Positions 50,610 through 63,109 of a stretch of 64,000 nucleotides of DNA are shown in pieces. The notes under the pieces were generated by a model. That model saw only the letters and a list, made by a program, of their open reading frames with translations, ran no database searches and was not told the origin of the DNA. Numbering within the stretch: the stretch's first letter is position 1; every line of letters begins with the position of its first letter. The stretch comes from Leguminivora glycinivorella. Taxonomy: Eukaryota > Arthropoda > Insecta > Lepidoptera > Tortricidae. Where the stretch lies: NCBI RefSeq assembly GCF_023078275.1, contig NC_062977.1, positions 18,894,585 to 18,958,584 of the forward strand, written 5' to 3'. The translations under genes and the position numbers were made by a program.

Positions 50610-51059
50610 GAAATCGAAGCAGAAACATTTCGTAGAATTCTTTCTTTAATACATACTTGCAAAAAATTTAATCATAATTCAAACTCGCGTAAACCTTGAC
50701 CTCACTACAGATGGTCAATTTTATATGCTTTAAACTTATTATTTATTTTATACCCTTTAAACTTATTTCGATAGTTCGTTGTGGCCACTAACTATAGTTG
50801 TTTCTGCCAGTTCGCTGAAATTATCGCTCGTATGATCCCCTAATACATTTCCAAAGCGGGCTGTGGTCGTGTAAGCCCCTTCGGTATAAATAATTCATCG
50901 CAATCAGATAGGGCCTGTGTTGTTCCAACTGTCTGCAGCTTAGTTGTTCCTTCGAAATAACCAATAAACTGATTTTTAGCAAAAAATACATTTTTATTAC
51001 CAGCTTTTTTACTTTTTCAATTCGAAAGTAATATGCAACGTTAAATTGTAATATACTAA

Positions 51060-51194
51060 GGGCCGGTTGCATCAAATCGTCTGTCACCGTTAAAGCGTTA
51101 GTTAAATTTTATTGTATGGGAAGTTCCATAGTCGTCTGCTGCGTGACGATCTGACGATGATGTGTCTGTCAAATGTGGTTGATGCAACTGGCCC
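51060..51194. mobile_element. PIF/Harbinger-type MITE, copy 2
   Basis: GGGCCGGTTGCATCAAATCG to TGATGCAACTGGCCC with TAA on both sides (51057-51059, 51195-51197). Same family as 18625-18757. It lies between the two inverted GTCT elements. Confidence 0.85.
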
Positions 51195-51290
51195 TAACCT
51201 AAGGCACGATTAGGTTGTGTTGTTTTATCAGATATATCATATATAACGAGCTTGTAATAAATAATAACAAACATTGCATGTTTTTAACCC

Positions 51291-51517
51291 CCGACGCAAA
51301 AACGACGGAGTGTTATAAGTTTGACATGTCTGTCTGTCTGTCTGTATGTGTGTCTGTCTGTGGCATCGTAGCTCCCGAACGGATGGACCGATTTAGATTT
51401 AGTTTTTTTTTGTTTGAAAGCTGAGTTAGTCGGGGGAGTGTTCTTAGCCATGTTTCATGAAAATCGGTTCACTATGTCTGGGGTTTTTCAAAATTTTAAT
51501 TTTGTGGTTAGGTTATT
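51291..51517 (+). mobile_element. GTCT-microsatellite-bearing element, copy on plus strand
   Basis: Inverted relative to 50308-50609: tttttaacccccgacgcaaa, a short (GTCT)n, tggcatcgtagctcccgaac, and end aattttgtggttaggttatt. Its array is much shorter (~30 bp against ~100 bp). Confidence 0.8.
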
Positions 51518-51641
51518 ATGAAAGCGGCTGCCGCCTGCGTCTGACCTTTCACCCCATAGGGTAAACTAGGCAAGCTAGACCGTTTTGACAGTTCACTGGT
51601 ACTAGCCCGGGGTCTCAATATGTGCAGATCGCACGGGTAGC

Positions 51642-51742
51642 ATGGTCGCGCGATAGACGATAAAATATCAGGCCGTCCCTATCGCACTATTAGTAAGTGC
51701 GATGGGGACCGGCAGATGTTTTATCATTTATCGCGCGACCAT
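51642..51742. mobile_element. Hairpin MITE (ATGGTCGCGCGATA)
   Basis: atggtcgcgcgatagacgat and atttatcgcgcgaccat form an imperfect long palindrome, with inner ccctatcgcact/agtgcgatgggg arms. 101 bp. Confidence 0.75.
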
Positions 51743-52857
51743 ACTTGCCTGCCTGGTTATCTTAAGAACAGACCTCGCGCGCCCAAGCAGAATACACGTT
51801 TACAGCACGCGCCGCGGACCTGCGACCTGCCTATGGGCTCCTATTCTACCCGAGCTGGTGTCAGGTGGTTTGACCCTCAATGTTAGCTTTATCTATGATG
51901 TATTGTTCTGACCGTTCCATCAATATTGATATTGAAATTTCGGAGTGAGCTGTTTATCAATATTAGATGACGAATGACCTTTGAGTGTAATGTTTAGAAC
52001 ATTCTCTATGTATCGTTGATTAGTGATAGTTGTTCTATATTAATGCGAAAGAGACATTGGCTTATCGTTCAATACGTAGAGCTAGCGATTAACATCTTGG
52101 CTTGGCTGTACACCCGTAACAACTATAGGCGACCGAGAAAACGCCGAGATAAGCTATGATTCTCAGTAGTGAACGCACAATGATATTTTTAATTGTCCGT
52201 TTAGTCTAGCAGCCGCTCGGCGAACTATCACCGCTTTATATAGAGAGGTTATTGACATACGCTGAAACGTATGCCCCGCTTATGAGTTGCAGCAAAGACA
52301 AGTAAATAATAGACTGGAACTTCTATTCATTGCCCCATGGCGATATTTTAGAGCTCTCAGACAGCCCAATGCTATCTAGTAAATGATCAGATCGGATCGT
52401 GTTGCCCTTTGTGAGACCTCTTAAAGAAGCTCTATCTGATACAGTTACTGATGTCTTTGACAACTCCATCCTGCAGTTTGCGGGAAAAGCATAGATTAGA
52501 CGACCTACCAGCGGGAGAGATCCTGAGGCAAAACGCTCGCTAGGTCCTCCTTACCGTCGAGCATGACTTGCGTTCTCGCGCACGAGTCCATATTTGAGGT
52601 ACAAGGTATGCAACTGCAAGAAAATGAACAGTCTATCCATTAACTTTTCACTGTTGGCCACGAGAGAAAGTGGCAGGGTGCCGGGCGGGTGTGGTTACGC
52701 CGTGTGGACATGGCGATGTTATCTTCCGTCAATTCGTCTTTGCTAATTAATCCAGCTATCGTACGTGTAGCATCGCGTACCCACACTATCCGCGGACATA
52801 ATGTTTGGTAGACCAAGCAAACGAACACGCTCTAGACAGACTTGCTTACCTTATTAG
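51743..52857. other. Unannotated spacer
   Basis: No gene or element recognised in this 1.1 kb. Confidence 0.45.
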
Positions 52858-52990
52858 CTAAAAAAACTTATATTGACCGGGATATAGACCGTGATTACCC
52901 TTTTTGATTTTTATTGAGGTCCCGTCCCGATATTTCGACGCAGTTGCATGCATCATGATCACGGGAAACTGAAGACGCTCATTTATCTAA
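52858..52990 (-). mobile_element. Probable Penelope-like element tail fragment (family C)
   Basis: On the minus strand gcatgcaactgcgtcgaaat and atatcgggacgggacctcaa resemble the tails of the other PLE copies, which carry ttcgaaacgtcgggatg. It then runs on to ggtctatatcccggtc. No coding sequence remains. The assignment rests on the shared TCGAAA-Y-R-TCGGGA block. Confidence 0.45.
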
Positions 52991-55900
52991 AAAATACTAT
53001 AAAAACCAACTTTAAACGGATTATTGTCCCGGCCATGAAAAGTAACAGTTATAAGTGTTATAACCCGACCGCAGACGACATCGTTACTCATTAGATGATA
53101 TAATGCTTTTACAGTACTGCATCATTCAAAATTAGCGCTATGACTATGACCCTAGCGAACTGCCGGCGAACTGTGTTGTCTACCTAACTTTACAGTTGGC
53201 CAATTCTAACGTGGCGACATATCGGCTTCTGACTTTTAGTCATCAGAGGAGATGCCTGTAGTGTATGTGTATTTTTTCATATAAATCGCGAATCGCGATA
53301 CATGCAACATCTATTCTTCTTCACATCTGAGAGCGCCGCATTTGCGACGGCCACTCCGCGACGCCAAGCGAAACTATCTATAAATGCAATTCACACATGA
53401 ACAGTGCTACAGAATGCACCGCCATTCTTCCCCGGTCGAGCGCTCTCCGCATCACCATTCACATGCTAATTAAACTGATAGATTAATTGCCATAGATTAC
53501 TACGAGACTTTTATATAGGTATTGTCTTCTAAGGCTGTAATAACATCTAATTGGAGCAAGAAACCGACTTATACTTTAATATGTTGTAAGTATCCTAAAT
53601 TGATCTGTGTTGCGACCATTGATGTTATGTGTATTCCCTATTTATTTCATTGCCAATGTTGTGCTAGTGATAGTGGTGATAGCGTGCACTTGTTAATGAG
53701 AATAGCACTTATTTTGTAAGTATAACCTTGATCTTACATCGAACACGTCTCAGTTGCAATTTTTATACTCCTCGCTGCGCCTTTAATGCTGTGTTTAACA
53801 AACCACTCAGCGTTTTTATGCCGTGAACTTTTTAACGGCTGTCACATTGTATGAGAACAGGCTTATTGTTTCACGCTACTCGAATTATATGTAATACAGA
53901 GGAAGGTCTGTTTCCAGTCAGCTATGTCAAATTGATGATCGAGGCACCCAAAGATTACCATCCTTTACGACCAATGATTAAAGCAAAGTCTACCTCCATA
54001 TCAGGACGTGTATTCGAGTTTCATTGCCTTCTCGGGATATTTTTTGCTGAATAAATTTGCATGGAACAAAATGAGGATGGCGAGACGGCCTGTAATGTTT
54101 GTCGAGCACTCTGTTTGGTTTGGCGATCCATGTTTGCGCCGCCATTGTATTGCCATCGCGAAACTGGTTCTCGAATCGCATAGGCAGACAATACGCCCGC
54201 AGAATGCAAGACAATGATTTATATTTGAGTTATCCTCTTATTTAACTTCTATAAAAAGTACTGCCTGAGGCTACAATTACTCATATGAGAGATAATTTTA
54301 CTTAGGGTCCGATCGATTTATCGTTTGTCAGGACTTGGCTTAGACAATGATTTATATTTGAGGACAGGGTAAAACTGCGATCTTTCCCAGTTGACAATTG
54401 ACTTGACAAAACCATCACCATATGCTTTTTGTTTTATAGTGTTTTTATACATAATAATAGTATAATAATGCCAAATTAGAATAGGTCATCTCATTCCATC
54501 AAAATTGCAACTCTTCAAGCTTTAATTTTTTTCAATATCAGATCTTAACGATGTACACTTTTTGTCATAGCGGTTCAATAACTCTGAAATGCCATTAGGT
54601 GTGGGAGGAATGCAGGTGTTTTGACATAGTCGTTATCCTCATCGATCAAACGGTTGCCAGATTACCAACGCCGACGGAAGGACGGCGGCACGTGTCCGCA
54701 CCGCAGCGCTGCGCCGCTCACGCCGTGCGACGCACTTCCACAATAGACTGTTGTTTTTGTGAACGCAAACGCAGGTTCAATGACCGCGCACTTTTCGTAC
54801 ACGCCCGCCAAATTATTAAGACGAATAAAACTTTCGTGAATCTTGTCCCCAGTCGCCAGGCCGTGCACAAATCTCATGGACCCCGCCCGCGCCTGCAATT
54901 TTCTAAACTCTGCTCGCCTCGTACTGGTACTGGTACCTCACGGTTTATCGGATCGTTTATCTTATAAATTAATTACAATGATTGAGCGTTAATGTTTCTT
55001 TGCTAGCTGCTACATAGTTCAGCGGGATAATGGACCGACTTATCGGCCGGTAGTAATCGGACCTATTATTACTTAACGTTTGGCATGTTTAATTTATAAA
55101 TATCACACGCGTGAGTAATGGCCCATAATTGGCAGAGGCTATCACTGAAGAATACCTAAGGACGTGACATCCGCCTGCTAACTGTAAAGTGTTATCAAAA
55201 GCTACGCGTTTGTTTCTCTAAGTAGTATATTATCGGTTCTACAATTGGTACTAATAATATTTCAAATACAATATACATAAGTAGGTAAATACTTGTTAAT
55301 GAAACTGTATTAGAATACTTTAATATGTATCGTTTTGATATCATATCATAAGCAAAAGTAAACATGTAGGTACATACTTGTCTGGGGGTCTTTGCTACCG
55401 ATTTTAGAGATTTTACTTACCTCTTATCTTTGTTTTCGTTGAGTGTTTGTTACTTAGTAGTAATATCATTCAAATTTTCATCTTCTCTAAAGTTCTGAGT
55501 GAGGTTAAACCAACAATTACCAACATAATCTATCAACGGGCAAAGATTTTGTTCAGTAGTTTGATTTACTTATTGGTTGTTCCTAAGACATGTATCTACT
55601 TATTACGAACAATCAAGTACAGTTACATCTGTATATGCAAACAGAAGTGATTCGTGTGAATATGGCCCAAATGATAGTCCGTCTATCTGTTGCGTAATGT
55701 CCGTGGTCATTTTTTGGTTTTTACAAGCATGACGGTGAGTCATGTCGACTCATAATAGCTCCGAGTGAACATTTATGAGGCGTTAGACTCCAGAGCTGTT
55801 GTTCCAGCAACTTGCCGAGCTATCGGATCGGGGCACACATGAAAGCTATACACATATAACTATTACGCATCCCGACACTAATGCTGCTACCGGTTCGACT

Positions 55901-57965
55901 GAGGCAAGTATTCAGTATCAATGGGAATACTGGCGCAGTCGGTTCGAGCGATGTCTCATTCTGATTCAAGTGGGCTCTGTCTGATCCAACCCAAGTTCGC
56001 CATATCGGGTCTACCACTAATGTCTCCATTGTTCAATGAATAATCCGCACCAATTCTGTCGAGCGTGTCATCTGTAACTATTTCTAGACATAAAAATAGT
56101 ATCTATTTGATGACGCAATTTTATATTCAGTCTTCAGCATTTTTAATATGCAAAGAAAACATTTAGCAATTGGTTCCCCGGTTTCGGTGAAAGCTATGCT
56201 AGAAAGGCTAATTACTCCACACAATTGTAATGCAGCCTACACACGGCACATCGTCATTTGTAACAACAATTAAGAGATTTGAGTAAAATGCATTTTGCAT
56301 GATATGATTTAGATTAGATTGAACACACCAGTTTGCTTCTCAATACAAAGGTTCTAGACGGGACTGATCAAGCATGTCCGATCTGCAATGCAGAGGTTTT
56401 CTAAGAGGCAGTTGCAATAGCTATTAGTAAAAAGCCGTACAAAAAATAACTGTAATTGGTACTACAAAACAGGGAAATAGGCTTGAAGAATTTCGTGGAA
56501 AACGTGGACATCAGAGCAAATTGATCTGCGGAGATATCTATTTTTTTGCAATGATTTCATGCCGTAGTAATAATGGTATCCAAAAACTGGCAGAAGAAAG
56601 CACTGAGCTTGAATCATTTCGAAGAAAATTCAAAGCCAATTGATTTCAGCAACAGCATGCTGAAAGTATTGTTTTATATTTTTTTGCTTTTGTTTTGCCA
56701 TCGACAGTGATGTCGGTTGCGTCAGTTGGCGGCAATTTCACGGCTATGGAGCCTGTTCGCTGTTCCTTGTGGAAAAGTGAAGTGCGAAGTTTCGGAGAGG
56801 CGGCGCGCGGCGCGCTGGAGCGTGGCCGGCGAGGTCGACGGCCGCCGGACTCTATAGCCATGCACCGAGGGGCCAATATCCCGCTGCGTCTATCATTATT
56901 ATCATCATTTTGACAATAATTGGGCCCGATATCTTCCTCACACCATCTAATAAGAACCCAATAAGAGTAGTAGAACTCTTGGATAACTTTTTACGGGTTT
57001 CGAAGATGACCGATCGATCTAGCAGTCATTTGTGTCCACTCTAGAGACTTGAACACATGTAGTCGTTGTGTCTAGCTAGTGTGCTTGCATTAGAAGTCAT
57101 GGAAGTTCCTGTTAGGCTGAAAGTATCTTGTTATATTCTGGAGGTTTCCATGCCAGCCGGCAACATCTGGAGGGCGCGTTGCGCGGGCGTCGGGGGGCGG
57201 CGCGCGCGGGGTGCGCTCGGGCTCCGCCGCGCGCCAGTCCCCGAGACGCCGGCCGCGCGGACGGCCACCGCGAGAGCACCACCGTGATAAGTCTACATAT
57301 AGTGCAGTGAGTGCAGGAGCTACCCTAGGCCCGCTGTTGACATATGTGAGTCACGCTACCGCCTACGCTTTCGCTATGTTATGTTTATACCGGCGACGGA
57401 GACGCCGGCCGGCGCGCCGCATAACCTATACGCTCTCTATACATGAAAGGTTTCAGTGAAAATTATGGAAATGGAAACTACTAAAGTTATTCTGAACTGG
57501 TTTATTGCAGTTATTTTGTCGCATGCGGCGCCGGCCGGTGCGCATATATAACCTATGCGCTCTTACTTAGCTGGTAAATAAACGTTCTTTCTTAGGAAAC
57601 AATTTCATAAATCTAGTTTACCGAAATTATTTTGATTTATATAGGATTATTTATACTTCTCTATATGTGCCAGTGATTAACTGTCGTTGCGGAGTAAAGT
57701 AATACCTACTCTACGTAAAGTTTTCTAAACGTTTGCATACACCTTCATACGGTTCAAATTTGCCAGTCTGAAAATAAAAAGTAATACATAGATGTGATAA
57801 TTAATCTATTCACTCAATGAAACAAGTACCTACTAGTTACGAGTGGCTCACCGTCTATGACTCACTCACATGCTTGGCCCACACCCTTCATGTTTTTACC
57901 TCTTTAAACTAACAAATTAACAACTAAATATAAGTTAATGGCTCGAGTCCCGCGATACTGTGCAT
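52991..57965. other. Region with CpG-rich patches but no identified gene
   Basis: Mostly AT-rich. GC-rich patches at 54660-54900, 56790-56860 and 57160-57420 contain overlapping ORFs in several frames, with no conserved motif and no convincing splice or start context. A GC-rich motif pair (cgccggccggcgcgccgcat at 57402; cgccggccggtgcgcatata at 57530), each followed by aacctatRcgctct, is repeated. They may be regulatory. Confidence 0.4.
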
Positions 57966-57967
57966 TT

Positions 57968-58064
57968 TTAGGGTTCCGTAGCCAAAATGGCAAAAACGGA
58001 ACCCTTATAGTTTCGTCATGTCCGTCTGTCCGTCTGTCCGTCTGTCCGTCTGTCCGTCTGTGCA
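57968..58064 (+). mobile_element. GTCC/GTCT-microsatellite element (agggttccgtagccaaaatg)
   Basis: agggttccgtagccaaaatg, gcaaaaacggaacccttata and then (GTCCGTCT)n at 58018-58062. gggttccgt and acggaaccc form a short foldback. A second, distinct family of the microsatellite-bearing type. Confidence 0.75.
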
Positions 58065-58369
58065 TTTTTCATAAATAGGTATTATACGAAGGTTCAATTA
58101 GTTGATTAATTAACACAATCCCCGATGCGTCGCGATCACGCGAAGGTGGATTTAGCCACCTCACTAAATCATACTATTAGGGTTAGCACTTGGCCTTAAT
58201 GCTACATATTAAGCTTAGAATAAATTTAAAAGTGGTAAAATTAATGCCTGCGGTGAGGCTTGAGTCAGCATTTGGACCGACACTTGGATGACTCGGCCCC
58301 TGAATCGATACTCAACATCATCCGTAGTCAGCGAATCTTTCAACTATTTCGGTAAATGTCAACCCTTCA

Positions 58370-58866
58370 TTAAGAGGATACGGTAGCGAAAATGCTAAAA
58401 TGGAAAGGAGCCCCCCTTTCAACTTGGGAATTTTAGTTAAATGTACAAGTGTTATTGACTAGATTTATCGAAAAAAATTGTCCATTAAAAACAACTCAGT
58501 CAAAAGATATTTCAAAAAAATCTTTAAAATCGCGGTTCCGCTCTCGACTCTTTCCTCCTTCAAAACTTAATCAATCGGAACGAAATTTGAGAATCTGAAT
58601 AACAATGAAATAATTTTTGGTTAATTGTTACCAATCTTAAGTATCACACCTTTTTTTGCGCCACAATGAAAAAGGCCGTTTTTGGAAATTTTTGATTGGC
58701 TCTAGAGTCTTTAAAAAGCAGAATATCAAAAAAATCAAAACGGTCCGACACAGATAAAAATAATAACAATCTGTGTTGAAAAAATCATTGCTCTATCTTC
58801 AAAAACCAGGGAGGAAATAGTCGAGAGCGTTTGTATGGAGAATTGACCCCTACCGTATCGTCTTAA
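58370..58866. mobile_element. piggyBac-like non-autonomous element (TTAA target)
   Basis: TTAAGAGGATACGGTAG on the left and CTACCGTATCGTCTTAA on the right (one mismatch) with TTAA at both termini, the target duplication of piggyBac transposases. 497 bp, AT-rich, non-coding. Confidence 0.75.
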
Positions 58867-59930
58867 TTATATCGGCTCTAGACGTTTCTGTAAAAAAAAA
58901 GAACTTTGTACTATATCAGCATATGTGAGCAAACTTCTTAAACCCTCTATGGGTAGGTAGGGCACTTACCAATTAGACACTAATGCTCCTAAAGATTTTC
59001 CGCGCGATGATGCAGTCAGTATAACTTACAGTGCCTCTTGAATGTTTAGACTGAATCACTGGACTCTTGTAGGTAGATGATAATATATAAAGTCAGTTTA
59101 GCCAGAACGTTATTTTGTATTCTTCACGGAGTTGTTGCAAACTTATAAGCGCCACAAAAGACACGCATAACATCTTTGCAGATGAGTTCTTAGATATTTG
59201 CATTGCAAGTACTTTAACTAAACGAAGCACTCAAGTTTACAATTTTCTTTATAACCACCTTTGATCAATGGTTAATGTTTATGACGTACCTAGCTGCCTT
59301 CATTGGATAACTGCACGTAAACTGGTCACTATTTTCACATAAACGTCATAATAAATAAATCCCTAGCATAGCATTTCAAAGTTGGTATTTATAACAAATT
59401 ATAATCTGCCGTAGTATATTATTATGGGTAGTCCACAGTAAAGCACATGCGAGACTCCATCAAGATTATTATCTAAGTTTACACGACAGGAGGCTGCCGT
59501 ATAAACGGTTTATATGGTTTTTGCTAGAGTATATTTCTGCCATTAAACTTATACCTAATTAAATTTTATTAATTCTAGAGTATGAACCTTAGGACTACAA
59601 AGCACTTAAATTTATCCCTTATTGACAAATTTTCTAAACAAAAAGCACTAAATCATACATAGAGCTTCATGGGAAAATAAACGATTTAGCTATTCTCCGT
59701 TAGTATTGCTTTGAATTATGTACATGGCTGGCTGGTAGGGTTATCAGCACGACATTACTAAATTTCCAAGATTAATCTACTGGTGGCTGATACTTACATC
59801 AAATTCATTGTTTAATAAAATTCGAAACATATGCTACAGCGTTTTCGAAAATTCGAAAGGAGTGGTGTATGCAAAGACATAAAAATTGCAGGTTTAGCTG
59901 GATAAATTGTTTGCCAATAAAGCAACTCAC

Positions 59931-60063
59931 CTCGCATGTGCCCAAATCCTACAAGATTTCCTCCGTTTTTAATGTTTTGTGTAAATCCACTTCGAGATAA
60001 TTGTGGAGGCGTAGAATGACCGGAATTTAACATCATTAATATCATTATGAAACAAATGGGCAT
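59931..60063 (-). CDS. Candidate first coding exon of a small secreted-peptide gene
   Basis: Minus strand: ATG at 60063 opens 44 codons plus one base, ending at CGAG|gtgagttg, a near-consensus donor. It starts MPICFIMILMMLNSGHS, a short hydrophobic leader with a plausible signal-peptide cut after GHS, followed by a polar segment ending in GGNLVGFGHMR. A TATA box and Inr lie 386 bp upstream on the same strand. An out-of-frame ATG occurs 4 nt earlier. Following exons (lower coordinates) were not identified. The gene would be nested, antisense, in the phosphatase locus. Family not recognised; the F-x-x-x-R-G end vaguely recalls amidated peptides, but that is speculation. Confidence 0.42.
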
Positions 60064-60445
60064 CCATTTATTGGCGTATCTTGACTATCTTGAGGCGTCA
60101 ATTCTGGCATTTTGATTGCACCTTGTTAAAGTTACACACTTAGAAAAAACATTTTGAGATTGCTCACCGCTTCTCGTTTTTACCGTTCAACGAAAACAAA
60201 GCCACTTTTCTCGTTTATATCGCCTAATTGCCTCTGATAATGGCAAAAAGTCCTGTTATTCTTAATTAAACCAAAGTAAAAAAAGATCAAGATTGGATCA
60301 GTTTGAGCATCTGGTAACCCTAGATCCGAGTGGGGTCTACGAACCTCTACCGTGGAAATGGGATTATTACACGATGGCCTTAGACGCTATTTTGCACTCG
60401 TCCGGCTCGGCAAATAATTCGCTGTGGATACCGAGTATACCGACA

Positions 60446-60475
60446 CACTGAACGAGATGGAGCATCCCTTTTATA
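60446..60475 (-). promoter_or_regulatory. Core promoter: TATA box plus arthropod initiator
   Basis: On the minus strand TATAAAAG (60475-60468) is followed by TTCAGTG (60452-60446). The Inr A at 60449 lies 26 bp after the first T of the TATA box, the spacing expected for arthropod TATA/Inr promoters. It points toward the peptide-like exon at 60063. Confidence 0.55.
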
Positions 60476-63030
60476 GATTCCTTTGCGATCATTTTACACA
60501 CCATTAATACTTTTTCATTCACTTAGAGCACCGCTATTCACTCCAGTTTATCTCAGACCTGTTTAGCTTTTATCTATTCTATTAAAATATAATGCTCGTT
60601 GGTAATTGTTACTTCGAAGCATATGAAAGGCATTTCTCTTGCAGAACAAAATCGCGTGAGAGATTCTTGCATAGATAACAACATTATAAATTCGTGCATT
60701 AATGCAAGCGTGCCGTTCTACCGGAAGGGATTGACTTGGAGCGAAAATCGCTAGTCCAATTTTCGAACGTAATTTGAGTAAGCTTGATTATTTTGTATTA
60801 CTAGTATATAAGACTATTTTAAATTGGTTATCAGATATCGTTGGATGGATCTGTTGTTATAATTTTACGCCAAAATAAACAGCTTCATTGTTTTCTTGAT
60901 TGGGCCTTTCTCCTCTATCATAACATTGTTCTGTTTATTTAAAGTCTAATCTAGCACGTTTTCCGTCTGTAACAATGCTAACCGTGGTACAGGTTGATGC
61001 AATTGCCCCATTGTGGCACATCTGGCCTGATCGAAGCTAGACAAGACAGATGTCTGTTCCATAGAGCTGTCGAAACGTAAAGCGAGCACCTGAGTGGTCG
61101 TGCTGATGGCGTGGTTAATGCTTAAAGCCAGCATTCACTTGCTAACATGTAGGTCAGAGCGCTGGAGTCAAACATTAGCTAGAAGATAAACGGACAAAGC
61201 AAATTACCAAATGCAGTTGGCATACCGAGATTTCGCTTTTTTCTCTCTTGATGACAATTGTTTTAAGTCTTGCAAGTTAGGTACCAAGTAGGTACATTTG
61301 GAAGCTTTGCCGTAAACTGAGGCATCCCAGTTTACGGCAAAGCCGAAATTTAGCAGGTTTAACCTGAAGGTATTGTGGTGACAAGCTGATTACGACTTTG
61401 AACTCTAAATCTGTCTTGAACATGATGAAACAGTTGTCTTGACAGTCTAAAAGAAACAGTAAGTGTTTTTTTCCAAACAGTAGTGAATGTCGGGCTTTAG
61501 TGCCACACTAAACGCGATGCTGTTGGCCGACACATCTGACTGAAAATAAATGTTACCAATCACTCGTCATGTTTACTGCCTTTTGCTTTGCAGCCGCTGC
61601 TTTCCCGTAATATATGGGGTTTTAAAGTCTACCATGGTTTTTATACTAGAAGATTGTCTGTGTGTACAGTGCTTGCCATCATTATAACGCTTGTTGATCA
61701 GGCAGGTACGTTTAATCAGCAATATATCGCTTAACACGAAGAGTTTTATAACATGATGAGCTACATCAATTTAAAACGCTTACAGAACTAATTGTTATTA
61801 TTCTTTATTGCGCCAATATTAACATCACATATTGTACGTAAACAAAACAGAAATGTTTTCATTAATTTTTTTTTATTGCAACATGACCAAGGCCTTGAAT
61901 AACCCAACGTTCATTTAAAACGCGCTCATAAATACTCATGTTCAAATTCCTGAGATAGGTCACAATTGTCAGCAAGTAGCTTGATGTATGGGAGCGCAAA
62001 AACAGCCGCTTAGTCAGGCATGAGTCAAACTGATCTCCGAGCGTAATTTATTTGAGAGGGCTACTAAGAAATAAAAACGGCCAAGTGCGCTCGGTTCCGT
62101 ACAAACCTGCAAGGTTTACAAAGTTCGTTCATTACGACAATCGAGTCATAACTATGGTATTTTTATTGCAAAATGAAATTCATAACATTACAATGGGGAA
62201 AGATGGAGGAGCATAAATTTAAGAATATTTTGTAAGAACAGCTTTTACCATCGTAATGTTTTTTTTTTGCAAAAGAGGTGTATTGTTTAGTGTTCTATTT
62301 GCGTATCACCTAGAAGCAACAGTCATTGTTCTAGATATCTTTCCGATCTCCAGGCGCCGGCATGTTAAATACGTCGTTTGCTGTTCCCACTTCCCAGACT
62401 ATCACCGTATATCGTCATTATAATACAGTTGCGAGCAACTGCGATATTTGAGAGTATAATTTGGAGTGTGACGGCGGTTGATGGGTCCGTCTGCGGCGAT
62501 GAGAAATCATGACGATCCCGCTAGTCACCGCTACGGTACTTTGGCTCGCTATTGCTCTGCGAGTCTTAATGTGTTTCGTTTTACTCAACTGGCCAATTAA
62601 TCATTTCTAAGTATTCTTGGTATTGTTCATCACGTAGTGTTGGAGGCGGCGGTTGCTTTGAATTTAAGTTGCGATGATGAATTTGGCTCCGCCGAGTAGG
62701 AAGTCAATTGTACAATCAAATTAATATTCTTGTCAAAAGAGTTTTGTGAACTGATTGTAGCCAAACTATTTACATTAATATGCAGTTGCATTATTAGCTT
62801 TGTTTGTTCATTTAGAGATAACAATAACTAAGTTAAGGTCAAGTGTGTTGTAACAGCTGCTGTAGATTGTTTAAGTTCCCATACTCGTATCCCTTTACGT
62901 CAGACAACGAATTAACCACACAATATCAAATGTTAATATCAAAGATAACATGTGGTAGCCACAGGGCGTTGTGATTGTTTGAGGTTGAATCTTAAAGTCT
63001 AGTCAGAAGGGTGGGTAATGTTTTGTTGTG
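60476..63030. other. Spacer upstream of the minus-strand promoter
   Basis: 2.5 kb, AT-rich. Apart from the hairpin at 61304-61343 nothing was recognised. Confidence 0.45.
61304..61343. repeat. Perfect 16-bp stem, 8-nt loop hairpin
   Basis: gctttgccgtaaactg (61304-61319) and cagtttacggcaaagc (61328-61343) with loop aggcatcc. It is the only perfect short hairpin of this kind noticed outside MITEs. It could be a tiny palindromic MITE remnant or an RNA structure. Confidence 0.7.
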
Positions 63031-63050
63031 AACCGCGGAGGGCGGTTGCG

Positions 63051-63089
63051 TGACGTCAGTGGCGGCCAGCTGTAGGGCGGGTGACGTCA
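63051..63089. promoter_or_regulatory. Pair of CRE palindromes in a CpG-rich patch
   Basis: TGACGTCA occurs at 63051-63058 and at 63082-63089, 31 bp apart (about three helical turns), within a GC-rich block (gaaccgcggagggcggttgc; cacgcgccgcggtcgacgac). TGACGTCA is the full CREB/ATF consensus. The target gene is unknown. Confidence 0.5.
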
Positions 63090-63109
63090 CGCGCCGCGGT
63101 CGACGACCC

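Noticed and set aside
50432..50662. Minus-strand ORF of repeated Leu-Ser-Val-Cys residues
   Set aside because: It is a translation of the (CAGA)n microsatellite inside a repeat; periodic and non-coding.
57066..57459. Overlapping Arg/Ala-rich ORFs in a GC-rich patch
   Set aside because: Open in several frames because of high GC; no motif, splice or start context supports one.
58018..58062. CRISPR-like regular repeat
   Set aside because: Simple octamer microsatellite without spacers.
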